NCBI GenBank assembly: GCA_965661575.1
Contig: CBFIEJ010000032.1
Span: forward strand, 1 to 27,075
DNA from: UA16 sp965661575
GTDB lineage: Bacteria > Bacteroidota > Bacteroidia > Flavobacteriales_D > Sanyastnellaceae
Direction: 5' to 3'
DNA length: 27,075 bases
Each line of letters starts with the position of its first letter. The first letter of the stretch is position 1. Under the pieces are notes generated by a model that made no database searches, was not told the DNA's origin, and was given only the letters and a program-made list of their open reading frames with translations. The translations under genes and the position numbers were made by a program. This document shows, one piece after another, positions 1 through 7,964 of this stretch.

Positions 1-17
1 CGGGTTGGCACTTCGAA

Positions 18-320
18 ATGAGCCAAAACTCACACGAGCCAATTCATACCGAATGTCCGGAGAAAGAAACGAAAAAAGAGTCTGGGATCAACTACGACCT
101 TGAAGGTCAACGTCCACGAACAAAACCAACGAAAACACTCGCGAGCCTCAATCGAACCGATCCACTCATCCCCATCAAATCTTTGATGGCCCATCCCCTG
201 CAAATCGAAATTGATCAAGAGAGACGGCTTGATGGAAGTTTGCAGGACTCCAAGGACAAGAAGCGCAGCGAACGGCAGATAAAGCCGATGGAGCTTATTC
301 CGGACCCAATTATGTTTTGA
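18..320 (+). CDS. Hypothetical hydrophilic protein, possibly 5'-truncated
   Basis: I do not recognise this protein. From the ATG at 18 it is 100 residues, very hydrophilic and rich in Lys, Arg, Glu, Pro and Thr, with no membrane segment and no motif I can name. The frame stays open upstream to base 3 without a stop, so the ATG may be internal and the gene may begin before the window. There is no clear Shine-Dalgarno sequence, which is common in Bacteroidota. Its stop codon overlaps the TTG start of the next gene (TTGA at 317-320), so the two look translationally coupled. The complementary strand carries only a short frame here. It could also be non-coding; the overlap is the best argument that it is real. 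Confidence 0.4.
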   Translation: MSQNSHEPIHTECPEKETKKESGINYDLEGQRPRTKPTKTLASLNRTDPLIPIKSLMAHPLQIEIDQERRLDGSLQDSKDKKRSERQIKPMELIPDPIMF

Positions 321-715
321 GTCGGCTATGGAAACTTTACGGAGCTATTTTGTGGAGTGTACTTTCCATCATTTTTATTTTCATTGAAGGAGATGGTGGG
401 GTCTGGCTCGTTGCCGGAGTGCCATGTTCAATAATGGCAACTCGTTCTTTTCGTTGGATTTTCGCATCCAATGCTGCTTGGGCGCAGCGAAAAGCCAGCA
501 AACCATTCAGCCGGAGCTTTTTTCCACGCACAAACACCCTCAAAGAACCAGCGAGGAAAGAAGCCATTGAATTGCAAAACGCAGAAAACAAGCGCATCCG
601 CGCAGAGTTAAAAGCCTCTAGACGCGCAAAACGTCAAGCATTTTTACAGGCTCCCTCCACCAAAATTGCCTTGGGATTTCTTGGAATACTCGCCGGATAT
701 GCCCTCCTTTTTTGA
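317..715 (+). CDS. Hypothetical small membrane protein
   Basis: This 132-residue protein is not recognised. Hydrophobic stretches lie at about residues 7-24 and 27-42, and a last one at about 115-132 ends at the C-terminus. Between them is a very basic, probably helical segment (about 60-110) with many Arg, Lys, Ala and Glu residues. That suggests two or three membrane helices with a charged cytoplasmic linker. The start is a TTG overlapping the stop of the preceding gene, since no ATG lies near that point in this frame. It ends 31 bp before the stop of a convergent lipoprotein gene, with no obvious terminator between them. Coding status is likely from length and composition; function is unknown. 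Confidence 0.5.
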   Translation: MSRLWKLYGAILWSVLSIIFIFIEGDGGVWLVAGVPCSIMATRSFRWIFASNAAWAQRKASKPFSRSFFPRTNTLKEPARKEAIELQNAENKRIRAELKASRRAKRQAFLQAPSTKIALGFLGILAGYALLF

Positions 716-746
716 AAAAGGTAATCCTCGGTGCTCGTGAATTCGA

Positions 747-1151
747 TCAGTCCCGGCGAATCCATGCGCAGTTTCTAAAGAGGCCGTTGCAATCTTCTTT
801 GATCTTATTGCCTGCAACCCGGTATTGCGTGCGTTGAGTGGTACCGATGAGCTGAGAATATTGAACAGAGGCACTGTCGGGATACAAAACGATAGCAAGT
901 GTGGTATCCACTTGAAGAAAGTCGTACGTGCCAGAATGAGCTTCACCATCAGCAAATTCGAAACTGTAGTAACCCGGAATCCCATCGGCAACATCTGAAT
1001 CCTCGAACACCATGGATGCTGGACCATTCTCTTCACAGACAGGACAACCCCGATCGAGATCGAGATCGTAGGTTCCCAAGATTTTTTCTTGAACTGGCGT
1101 GCAGCTCCAAACGGCAAACACTGCAAAAAAGCACCCTGCTCCGTATTTCAT
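747..1151 (-). CDS. Putative small lipoprotein
   Basis: A 134-residue protein starts at the ATG at 1149-1151; a TTG eight codons upstream is an alternative. The N-terminus is Met-Lys followed by a hydrophobic stretch ending in VWSC, which fits a signal peptidase II lipobox with Cys17 as the lipidated residue. The mature part is acidic and rich in Asp, Ser, Tyr and Gly. It contains CPVC near residue 36 and two more Cys near the C-terminus that could form disulfides. A GTYDLD stretch straight after the lipidation region resembles the first strand of small lipocalin-like Bacteroidota lipoproteins, but that is only a resemblance. It stands alone, convergent with the membrane-protein gene before it. 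No specific function can be given. Confidence 0.6.
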   Translation of the reverse strand: MKYGAGCFFAVFAVWSCTPVQEKILGTYDLDLDRGCPVCEENGPASMVFEDSDVADGIPGYYSFEFADGEAHSGTYDFLQVDTTLAIVLYPDSASVQYSQLIGTTQRTQYRVAGNKIKEDCNGLFRNCAWIRRD

Positions 1152-1445
1152 GTGGGCAATTTCGGAAAAATCCAATCAACAAAGATTCGGGCGCATTTCC
1201 CGCGCATACGTTGGGCTCAATTCACCAGAGTCGCTGCCACCTTGACAACAGGCCATCTATTTTTATATGCTGCCCCCGCCAACCTGGCCATTGCGACGGC
1301 TGTGAACTGCTCATTGAAGAAATCCCTGAGATTTAAAACGACGCACCCCGAAACGGATTGGCGTTTCCTCCGAGCATATTCGCGGCATCCGGCTGGATGG
1401 CCAGACGGGCAGCTTATGCCCTGAAACCTCGTTGTAGACTAAACC
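1152..1445. other. Intergenic stretch, no gene seen
   Basis: About 300 bases lie between the lipoprotein start and the terminator of the minus-strand tRNA-Leu. I see no convincing coding frame, RNA gene or repeat. Short open frames here have atypical composition or run through the antisense of the tRNA. A CAAAGATT at 1180-1187 is one mismatch from the minus-strand form of the Bacteroidetes -7 element and could serve the lipoprotein, but no -33 partner is evident. Confidence 0.4.
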
Positions 1446-1480
1446 AAAAACGGGAGACCGCATTGCTGCAATCTCCCGTT
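1446..1480 (-). terminator. Rho-independent terminator after tRNA-Leu
   Basis: CGGGAGA at 1451-1457 pairs with TCTCCCG at 1472-1478, and two flanking A-T pairs extend the stem to 9 bp. Read on the minus strand the stem is followed by five T residues (1446-1450). It abuts the tRNA 3' end. Confidence 0.8.
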
Positions 1481-1568
1481 TGGTACCCGGAGCGGGACTT
1501 GAACCCGCACGACCCTTCGGGTCAACAGATTTTAAGTCTGTCGTGTCTACCAATTCCACCATCCAGGC
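1481..1568 (-). tRNA. tRNA-Leu (anticodon TAA)
   Basis: Read on the minus strand this is an 88-nt type II tRNA with a long variable arm. The acceptor GCCTGGA pairs with TCCGGGT through two G-U type pairs. The anticodon stem ACAGA/TCTGT encloses the loop CTTAAAA, giving anticodon TAA for leucine codon TTA. The T arm contains GGTTCAAGTCC, and CCA is encoded in the gene. The D arm shows the AATTGGTAGA signature typical of bacterial tRNA-Leu. Confidence 0.95.
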
Positions 1569-1684
1569 ATAAGAAGCTTCGCATCTTATTTCGTGGTGCA
1601 AAATAAAGCATTAATTCCGCTCGAATATCTTTTGTGTGCCCAAATATCCCTTGTCATTCTGGAGCATACATGTGGCCTCCAAAC

Positions 1685-3004
1685 TCAGAGCTCAATCAAC
1701 CCCATCAATTCTGATGCAATCCTTGCTCCGGCACCCGCATTTTGCACTGCATATGCTCGAGCAGCCAAACCCATTTCTTGAATGCGCTGATGATCTTCCC
1801 ACGCGGCATTGATGGACGCGGCGCAAGCGTATTCGTCTATCATCGATTCCAAGGCTGACCGATCCTGCAGCGCTTTCACCTCACTGAATCGTCCCACCTT
1901 AGGACCGGTCCAAATGGCCAAACCATGAGCAGCCGGTTCGAGCGTGTTGTGCACGCCTTTTCCAAAGCCACCGCCAACCAAGGCGAGATGTCCCGCACCA
2001 TAAGCATCCATCAAATGCCCCATGGCATCAAGCAAGATGACATCAGCTTCTGGAATGGCCTTCGAATCCTCCACAACAGCTGGCCGAAACTCACTCCATA
2101 CAATGGCCTTTGCTCCTCGTTTGGCCCACTCTTCCTTCTGTCTATTTGCCCAATTGGAATCCCATTCGTGAGGCACTATGATGCAAGCCTTGCCGTCTGT
2201 CCAAGCTGCTTGAGCAATTCGCAATTCAGTTTCCCATGCACTCCCAACCACAAGGCATATTCGATTCCCAACCCATTCTTTCAAGCTTTGGTCAGAACTG
2301 ACACGAACATTCTTTTCCGCCTCAACCACACGATCAAATCTGGGGTCCCCCAACGCAACTGCCTCCATGCCCCATCGTTCCAGCTCAATCACAGAAGATT
2401 CGCTTTGAACCAATACTTTCTTCAAATTTCTCCAAGCGTTTCTATGAAAACTACCCCCCAGTCGGAATGGCCAACGGCCCGCAATCACATGGCCAGCGAA
2501 AAGAACCAGTGGCGCATGTGGTTTTAGTTGCGCAATCAACTCTGGCCAAACATCGTATTTGGCAAGAGCAAACAACCGAACAGATGGCTTGGAAGCATGC
2601 CGCGGCGTCAAGGCAGCCAGGCATTTCCGAACATCTGCTGACACATCCAGAGGCATCGCCGCGACACAATCAGATGACTCCCACCACAACGGTTGTTTCT
2701 TGGCAAAATAGTCCCAACCCGAAGGGCTGTAAAACGTTAGTAAAAATCGCAATGTTCGGTCTTGTTCGCGCATGGCCTTCATGACCGGCTGGGCTTGCTC
2801 GAATTCGCCCACCGAAGCGCAATGAAACCAGAGCCAACCTTCATCTTTTGCGAGGGCATTGGTCGCTTGTTGCAGACGATCAAGGTTTCCTCTCCGCATG
2901 GCGAACCATGCCCGAGCCTTGGGATTGCCGGTCAAAGCAGCCAAGCCAATGGCCTGACGGTAACAGCGCATCATGAAAGCGTGAACGAATCGACTCATGC
3001 TCAT
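1685..3004 (-). CDS. waaA: 3-deoxy-D-manno-octulosonic acid (Kdo) transferase
   Basis: WaaA/KdtA transfers Kdo from CMP-Kdo to the lipid A precursor at the inner face of the cytoplasmic membrane, in LPS biosynthesis. The protein is about 439 residues, usual for the family. The N-terminal region (RLAAL-like segment, then NPKARAW) and WFHCASVGEFEQ near residues 59-70 match the family; Glu68 in that motif corresponds to the catalytic base. An SPSGWDYF segment follows. The C-terminal GT-B half has HEWDSNW and the GGGFGKGVHNTLEPA motif that binds the donor. I chose the ATG at 3002-3004 (a second Met follows two codons later), because longer starts would overlap the upstream gene that stops at 3010. 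It lies 6 bp after that gene, so the two probably form one transcript. Confidence 0.93.
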   Translation of the reverse strand: MSMSRFVHAFMMRCYRQAIGLAALTGNPKARAWFAMRRGNLDRLQQATNALAKDEGWLWFHCASVGEFEQAQPVMKAMREQDRTLRFLLTFYSPSGWDYFAKKQPLWWESSDCVAAMPLDVSADVRKCLAALTPRHASKPSVRLFALAKYDVWPELIAQLKPHAPLVLFAGHVIAGRWPFRLGGSFHRNAWRNLKKVLVQSESSVIELERWGMEAVALGDPRFDRVVEAEKNVRVSSDQSLKEWVGNRICLVVGSAWETELRIAQAAWTDGKACIIVPHEWDSNWANRQKEEWAKRGAKAIVWSEFRPAVVEDSKAIPEADVILLDAMGHLMDAYGAGHLALVGGGFGKGVHNTLEPAAHGLAIWTGPKVGRFSEVKALQDRSALESMIDEYACAASINAAWEDHQRIQEMGLAARAYAVQNAGAGARIASELMGLIEL

Positions 3005-3009
3005 CTGAA

Positions 3010-3783
3010 TCAATACCAATGCTCTGGGTTCGAGCGCTTGTAAATGTGAAAAACCCAACCGATTTGGATGGAAGCCATGGCGTCAAAGCGCGGACCCTCG
3101 TCCGGAATAAGCGTATCAAAATTCATCGGTCGCTGCGGCCACGTGCGCGCTTCCCAAAGCTCCAAACCACCGAACCAGTTGACCAATCCATTGTCAGACA
3201 TGTGCCAATAACCTATGAATTGTCGGGCAGCCACCCCCCAAGTCAAACGATCGTAGCCCGAAACATAGGGTTCTTCGAGTTGCGTAATCCTGTTCTCTGT
3301 ATTCTCAAAATGAACACGGTGATGAACCGAACCTGCTCCAATCATCACCAAAATCCCAGAGTTGGGATTTGTCTTAGCCAATGGAAAAAGCTTGCCCGCA
3401 TCAAGGGTAAACCAACCACCTTTGCCCGACAATGTCAACAAGGCCACCTGCCCTTCGTTGTCAATCAACTGACCGCTCGGCGTGAGTAAATTTGAGAGTA
3501 CGCCCAACTCTTTCAATTCCATTCCGAAGCCAAAACTCGCCTGCCCGCCAAAAAACCAGTTTTTCGTTGTTTTGAGATGAGCCCCGGCTCCTACATGTCC
3601 ACCGGTCCCGAATCGCAATCCCAAATCACCGGCGCTACTCCCCAAACCACCATGCACCTGTATGTACGGCGAAAACAACACACTATCGCGCACTGATCGG
3701 CCCTGGGCGCCCAGATTAACGACGAAGCAGCAAAACAAAATCGTCAATATACCGGCTGAAAGGTGTTTCGAAATCATCATCAT
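3010..3783 (-). CDS. Exported protein, probable outer-membrane beta-barrel
   Basis: This 257-residue protein begins with a clear Sec signal peptide: three Met and a Lys, a hydrophobic core, then cleavage probably after LGAQ near residue 27. The mature protein is rich in Gly, aromatic and alternating hydrophobic residues (for example FGGQASFGFGMELKELG and WGVAARQFIGYWHM) and ends in Tyr, as expected of a small outer-membrane barrel. I cannot name a family. It is followed 6 bp later by waaA, so a role in envelope or LPS biology is possible by association only. It is transcribed divergently from the nucleotide-sugar operon. Confidence is high that it is coding and exported, low for anything more specific. 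Confidence 0.75.
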   Translation of the reverse strand: MMMISKHLSAGILTILFCCFVVNLGAQGRSVRDSVLFSPYIQVHGGLGSSAGDLGLRFGTGGHVGAGAHLKTTKNWFFGGQASFGFGMELKELGVLSNLLTPSGQLIDNEGQVALLTLSGKGGWFTLDAGKLFPLAKTNPNSGILVMIGAGSVHHRVHFENTENRITQLEEPYVSGYDRLTWGVAARQFIGYWHMSDNGLVNWFGGLELWEARTWPQRPMNFDTLIPDEGPRFDAMASIQIGWVFHIYKRSNPEHWY

Positions 3784-3857
3784 TGACCGTTAATTAGCAC
3801 ATCAATTTCAGTGCAGCAAGTTACCAATCGCATGTTAGCTTTTCTGAAACGTTTTCA

Positions 3858-3886
3858 ATTGACGCGCATTGCCCTTCGTAAATTTG
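3858..3886 (+). promoter_or_regulatory. Promoter of the nucleotide-sugar operon
   Basis: TAAATTTG at 3879-3886 is a perfect match to the Bacteroidetes -7 element TAnnTTTG. ATTG at 3858-3861 is a partial -33 TTTG with a 17-nt spacer, slightly shorter than the usual 19. Transcription would begin near 3892, which supports the aminotransferase start at 3907 over the open-frame start at 3811. Confidence 0.5.
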
Positions 3887-3906
3887 TTGGAGAATCCTCA
3901 AAGACA

Positions 3907-5031
3907 ATGGAAGGCATCCAAATGGTGGACCTCATCGGTCAGCACCAAAAAATAGAAAACGAATTGCAGGCAGCCATGCAACGCGTCCTGGAGACCGGAG
4001 CGTTTGTCAAGGGGCCCGAAGTTCAGGCTTTCGGTGAGGAATTGGAGGAGTTTACGGGGTCGAAGCATGTGATTCCTTGTGGCAACGGAACAGATGCCCT
4101 GCAAATTGCCATGATGGCATTGGGAATTGGACCCGGCGATGAAGTGATCACCACTGGATTCACTTTCATCAGCACCGTAGAAGTGGTCGCTCTCTTGGGC
4201 GCTACCCCTGTGCTCGTAGATATCGATCCTGATTCTTTCACCATCAATGCCGCCCAAGTAGAGCAAGCAATCAGCGATCGTACGAAAGCGATCGTACCGG
4301 TGCACTTGTTCGGGCAAATGGCCGACATGAGTCAACTCACAAACATTTCAACAAAATACAACGTCCCGCTGATTGAAGACAACGCGCAGGCAATTGGGGC
4401 AAAGTGGTCCCGCGACGGACAAGAAACGCAACAATCAGGCACCTTGGGAATCATGGGCACCACCAGCTTCTTTCCTTCAAAAAATCTGGGTTGCATGGGA
4501 GATGGTGGCGCTGTTCTCACCCAAGATGACGAGATGGCACGGAAATGCCGCCAGATTGCCAATCACGGCATGTCAAAACAGTACCATCACGATGTGGTTG
4601 GCATCAACTCTCGACTCGATGGCCTACAAGCGGCCATTCTGCGCGTAAAACTCCAACATCTGCCGCAGTTCATCTCTGCTCGGCAAGAAGCCGCGGCTCG
4701 CTACGACCTAATGCTCGGTGACATCAGAAGTCTCACCATTCCCCATCGTGTTCCACAGAGTACGCACGTTTTTCACCAATACACGTTGCGCATTCACAAT
4801 GGCAAACGTGATGCGCTCCGAGCACATTTGAAATCCAAAGGCATTCCCACTGGAATTTATTACCCCATTCCAGGGCATGCTCAAAAAGCGTTTGAAGCAT
4901 TCAGGTATGATCCGACGTCTTTTAGCGAGAGTTCGCACGCGGCGGCGGAGGTTTTATCTTTGCCGATGCACACCGAATTAAACAGGAAACAGCAAGAATA
5001 CATCTGCGAAGCCATTCGTATTTTTGTTTGA
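3907..5031 (+). CDS. PLP-dependent sugar aminotransferase, WbpE-like (DegT family)
   Basis: DegT/DnrJ/EryC1/StrS aminotransferases convert a keto-sugar nucleotide to an amino sugar using PLP and glutamate. From the ATG at 3907 it has 374 residues, normal for the family. Asp158 in LIEDNAQ would hold the PLP ring nitrogen, and Lys192 in FFPSKNLG would form the Schiff base. The following GCMGDGGA and the C-terminal GIPTGIYYPIPGH match Pseudomonas WbpE/Bordetella WlbC, which make UDP-GlcNAc3N-uronate from the 3-keto intermediate. The longer open frame from 3811 adds 32 basic residues absent from the family and overlaps the promoter. A WbpD-like acetyltransferase and a UDP-HexNAc dehydrogenase in the same operon support this role. 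FdtB/QdtB-type dTDP-3-keto-sugar aminotransferases are the main alternative, given rfbB nearby. Confidence 0.88.
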   Translation: MEGIQMVDLIGQHQKIENELQAAMQRVLETGAFVKGPEVQAFGEELEEFTGSKHVIPCGNGTDALQIAMMALGIGPGDEVITTGFTFISTVEVVALLGATPVLVDIDPDSFTINAAQVEQAISDRTKAIVPVHLFGQMADMSQLTNISTKYNVPLIEDNAQAIGAKWSRDGQETQQSGTLGIMGTTSFFPSKNLGCMGDGGAVLTQDDEMARKCRQIANHGMSKQYHHDVVGINSRLDGLQAAILRVKLQHLPQFISARQEAAARYDLMLGDIRSLTIPHRVPQSTHVFHQYTLRIHNGKRDALRAHLKSKGIPTGIYYPIPGHAQKAFEAFRYDPTSFSESSHAAAEVLSLPMHTELNRKQQEYICEAIRIFV

Positions 5032-5048
5032 GTTAATCAGTGAATATT

Positions 5049-6365
5049 ATGAAAATTGCAGTAGTAGGAACAGGGTATGTTGGGCTGGTAAGCGGCACGT
5101 GCTTTGCAGAAACAGGCAACGAAGTCGTCTGTGTGGACATTGATGAGTCCAAAGTCGCAGCAATGAAAGAGGGGCGAATCCCAATTTATGAACCCCACTT
5201 GGATGTTTTGTTCGAACGAAACATCAAGGCGGGGAGACTGACATTTACCACGAATTTGACAGAGGCCATCGAGGAGGCCGCGCTGATATTTCTTGCACTT
5301 CCCACTCCTCCCGGAGAAGATGGTTCCGCCGACCTCAGCTACGTTTTGGGCGTAGCAGGCCAACTGGGCAAGATCATCAAAGACTACAAGGTCATCATCG
5401 ACAAAAGCACGGTCCCTGTGGGGACCGCAGAAAAAGTCCATGCTGCCGTTGCTGAGCATGCACAAGTCGATTTTGACGTGGTCTCCAACCCTGAGTTCCT
5501 CCGTGAAGGTTTCGCTGTGGATGACTTTATGAAACCCGATCGTGTCGTCATCGGATGCTCAAGTGCTCGAGCTGAAAAGCTCATGAACGAATTGTACAAG
5601 CCATTTGTACGCCAAGGCAATCCCATTCTGTTCATGGATGAGAAAAGTGCTGAATTGACAAAGTACGCAGCCAACTCATTCCTAGCTACCAAGATTACAT
5701 TCATGAACGAAGTCGCCAACTTCTGCGAGCTTGTCGGAGCTGATGTCGACAAGGTGCGACGGGGAATGGGCACCGATACACGCATCGGATCCCGCTTTCT
5801 TTTTCCTGGCATCGGCTATGGCGGGAGCTGCTTCCCAAAAGACGTTCAGGCCCTGCATCGCAGTGGACAAGAAGCAAAGTTCGAATTTGGCATCCTAACC
5901 AGTGTAATGCGCGCAAACGAAGATCAAAAGACGGTCCTGTTTGACCCCATTCGGGATTACTTTGGAGGGGATTTACAAGGCAAACGCTTCGCACTATGGG
6001 GACTGGCATTTAAACCAGAAACCGATGACATTCGAGAAGCCCCTGCATTGTACATGATAGACCGCTTGGTTGCTGCCGGCGCGAAAGTCGTTGCTTTTGA
6101 CCCCGAAGCCATGGACAATGTGAAAAGGCGCATCGGCGACAAAATAGAATACGCCGACAATCATTTGAATGCCCTTGATGGAGCAGACGCTCTTCTGATT
6201 TGCACCGAATGGCAGGTTTTCCGAAATCCAGACATGAACGACGTGAAGCAACGGCTGAACAATCCCGTGGTGTTTGACGGAAGAAATCTTTACGAAATCG
6301 ACAGCATGCGTGAGTTGAATTTTTACTACAAGAGCATCGGACGTTCCACTGTCCACCCTGTTTAA
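5049..6365 (+). CDS. ugd: UDP-glucose 6-dehydrogenase
   Basis: Ugd oxidises UDP-glucose to UDP-glucuronate with two NAD+. The 438-residue protein starts with the Rossmann motif GTGYVGL (residues 7-13). It has DKSTVPVGTAEKV in the middle, NPEFLREG (148-155), and the catalytic cysteine Cys261 within GYGGSCFPKD. The C-terminal UDP-binding domain contains LAFKPETDDIREAP, typical of the UDP-glucose type. The ATG at 5049 is preferred over a GTG three codons earlier, because the protein then begins MKIAVVGTGYVG as in the family. Product feeds the next gene: UDP-xylose synthase begins 1 nt after the stop (TAAcATG). It differs clearly from the second nucleotide-sugar dehydrogenase of this operon at 7965. 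Confidence 0.95.
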   Translation: MKIAVVGTGYVGLVSGTCFAETGNEVVCVDIDESKVAAMKEGRIPIYEPHLDVLFERNIKAGRLTFTTNLTEAIEEAALIFLALPTPPGEDGSADLSYVLGVAGQLGKIIKDYKVIIDKSTVPVGTAEKVHAAVAEHAQVDFDVVSNPEFLREGFAVDDFMKPDRVVIGCSSARAEKLMNELYKPFVRQGNPILFMDEKSAELTKYAANSFLATKITFMNEVANFCELVGADVDKVRRGMGTDTRIGSRFLFPGIGYGGSCFPKDVQALHRSGQEAKFEFGILTSVMRANEDQKTVLFDPIRDYFGGDLQGKRFALWGLAFKPETDDIREAPALYMIDRLVAAGAKVVAFDPEAMDNVKRRIGDKIEYADNHLNALDGADALLICTEWQVFRNPDMNDVKQRLNNPVVFDGRNLYEIDSMRELNFYYKSIGRSTVHPV

Positions 6366-6366
6366 C

Positions 6367-7353
6367 ATGGAAAGAGTACTCATCACCGGTGCCGCAGGAT
6401 TCCTTGGCTCCCATTTGTGCGAACGATTCATTGCGGAGGGCTTTCGCGTTGAGGCCATGGACAACCTGATCACCGGCGATCTGAACAACCTCGCTGCGTT
6501 GATGGATCATCCGCACTTCACCTTCCATAACCACGATGTGACCGAGTTCATCAACATCGACGGCGATTTGGATCATATTTTGCACTTTGCGTCGCCGGCA
6601 TCGCCGATTGATTATCTCAAAATCCCAATCCAAACCTTGAAGGTGGGTTCTCTTGGTATCCACAATTGCCTTGGATTGGCCAAGGACAAAAATGCCCGGG
6701 TGACCATTGCTTCCACCAGCGAGATCTATGGCGATCCAGAGGTACACCCCCAACACGAAGAGTACTTTGGCCACGTAAACACCATTGGACCGCGTGGCGT
6801 CTATGACGAGGCGAAGCGGTTTCAGGAATCCATCACGATGGCCTATCACCGATACCATGGAGTCGAAACACGCATCGTACGCATCTTCAATACCTATGGG
6901 CCCCGCATGCGACTGAATGACGGCCGTGTGCTTCCCGCGTTTATCGGACAAGCTCTGCGAGGTGAAGATCTCACCGTCTTTGGAACCGGATCGCAAACCC
7001 GAAGCTTTTGCTATGTTGACGATTTGATTGAAGGCATCTACCGTTTGCATTTCTCGAATGAAACGCGTCCCGTCAACATTGGAAATCCCGATGAAATTAC
7101 CATTGGCGATTTCGCGGAAGAAATCATTGCATTGACGGGGACAAGTCAAAAAGTGGTGTACCGAGATCTCCCCGAGAATGATCCCAAACAACGGCAACCG
7201 GACATCACCCGGGCCCGAGCCGTTTTATCATGGGAACCAACCGTCGACCGCGCCGAAGGGCTGAAGCGAACCTACGCGTACTTCAAGACCCTGACGAAAG
7301 AAGAATTGCACAAATCCGAGCATAAGGATTTTACGGACTTTCGAAAGAACTGA
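6367..7353 (+). CDS. UDP-glucuronate decarboxylase (UDP-xylose synthase)
   Basis: UXS decarboxylates UDP-glucuronate, the product of the gene just upstream, to UDP-xylose through a UDP-4-keto-xylose intermediate with enzyme-bound NAD+. The 328-residue extended short-chain dehydrogenase has the glycine motif GAAGFLG (8-14), the STSE segment (116-119), and the catalytic pair Tyr146/Lys150 in GPRGVYDEAKR, a signature of UXS rather than of epimerases or 4,6-dehydratases. FNTYGPRMRLNDGRV and FCYVDDLIEG are also family hallmarks. The last 20 or so residues are charged and extend past the core. The one-base gap from ugd implies translational coupling, so UDP-GlcA is probably channelled into UDP-xylose as well as used directly. 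Confidence 0.95.
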   Translation: MERVLITGAAGFLGSHLCERFIAEGFRVEAMDNLITGDLNNLAALMDHPHFTFHNHDVTEFINIDGDLDHILHFASPASPIDYLKIPIQTLKVGSLGIHNCLGLAKDKNARVTIASTSEIYGDPEVHPQHEEYFGHVNTIGPRGVYDEAKRFQESITMAYHRYHGVETRIVRIFNTYGPRMRLNDGRVLPAFIGQALRGEDLTVFGTGSQTRSFCYVDDLIEGIYRLHFSNETRPVNIGNPDEITIGDFAEEIIALTGTSQKVVYRDLPENDPKQRQPDITRARAVLSWEPTVDRAEGLKRTYAYFKTLTKEELHKSEHKDFTDFRKN

Positions 7354-7360
7354 CATCTGA

Positions 7361-7954
7361 ATGGAAACGGATTACCAAGCCCACGAAACAGCCGCCATTG
7401 ACGATGGTGCCCGCATCGGAGAAGGATGCAAGATTTGGCATTTCAGCCACATCATGCCAGGCGCCGTGCTGGGTGAAAAATGCAACATTGGTCAAAATGT
7501 GGTGATCTCCCCTGGAGTGATCCTCGGGAAGAATGTCAAGGTGCAAAACAACGTCTCCATCTACGAAGGTGTCACTTGCGAAGATGACGTATTTCTCGGG
7601 CCGAGCTGTGTATTTACCAATGTGACCAATCCTCGAAGCGCTGTGGTTCGACGCGGCGAGTATGCAACCACTTTAGTGGGCAAAGGCGCCACCATCGGCG
7701 CAAATGCGACCATCGTTTGTGGCAATGACATCGGCGCTTATGCGTTCATTGGTGCAGGAGCGGTTGTCACAAAGGCTGTCCCGCCTTACGCATTGCTCGT
7801 TGGAAATCCTGCGCGTTTCATCGGATGGATGTCTGAATTTGGTCAACGGCTGCACTTTGATGCCAATGGCCATGCGGTCTGTGCTGAATCCCAACAAGAA
7901 TACACCCTCACCACTGCCTCAAACAACACCGAGATGGTGCAACGAATCAAATGA
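7361..7954 (+). CDS. WbpD-like sugar N-acetyltransferase
   Basis: A left-handed beta-helix acyltransferase with hexapeptide repeats, 197 residues. The repeats run from about residue 12 to 150. Family-specific stretches are IWHFSHI (25-31), NVSIYEGVTCEDDVF, GPSCVFTNV, and the closing VPPYALLVGNPARFIGW. These match WbpD of Pseudomonas and WlbB of Bordetella, which acetylate the 3-amino group of UDP-GlcNAc3N-uronate with acetyl-CoA. The C-terminal 25 residues are polar and less conserved. It sits 7 bp after UXS and 10 bp before the UDP-HexNAc dehydrogenase. The WbpE-like aminotransferase at the head of the operon would supply its substrate. A dTDP-3-amino-sugar acetyltransferase (FdtC/QdtC type) is a possible alternative. 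Confidence 0.88.
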   Translation: METDYQAHETAAIDDGARIGEGCKIWHFSHIMPGAVLGEKCNIGQNVVISPGVILGKNVKVQNNVSIYEGVTCEDDVFLGPSCVFTNVTNPRSAVVRRGEYATTLVGKGATIGANATIVCGNDIGAYAFIGAGAVVTKAVPPYALLVGNPARFIGWMSEFGQRLHFDANGHAVCAESQQEYTLTTASNNTEMVQRIK

Positions 7955-7964
7955 TTTTTCAGAA

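Noticed and set aside
899..1424. Plus-strand open frames opposite and beyond the small lipoprotein
   Set aside because: No ribosome binding site, no recognisable motif and unusual composition; the minus-strand frame has a clear signal peptide and lipobox.
1311..1601. Minus-strand open frame of 96 codons
   Set aside because: It reads through the tRNA-Leu gene; the peptide containing MVELVDTTDLKSV is the well-known false translation of a tRNA-Leu.
1925..2527. Plus-strand open frame of 200 codons inside waaA
   Set aside because: It lies wholly antisense to waaA, which carries all family motifs. The product has no domain and an odd composition.
3811..3906. N-terminal extension of the WbpE-like aminotransferase
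   Set aside because: The 32 added residues are not part of the family and the segment contains the probable promoter at 3879-3886.
6010..7197. Long minus-strand open frame of 395 codons
   Set aside because: It is antisense to the 3' part of ugd and most of the UDP-xylose synthase gene. Its product is rich in Cys, His and Arg with no recognisable domain, while the plus-strand genes are certain.
7704..7964. N-terminal extension of the TviB-like dehydrogenase
   Set aside because: These codons overlap the acetyltransferase gene in another frame. The ATG at 7965 gives the family N-terminus.
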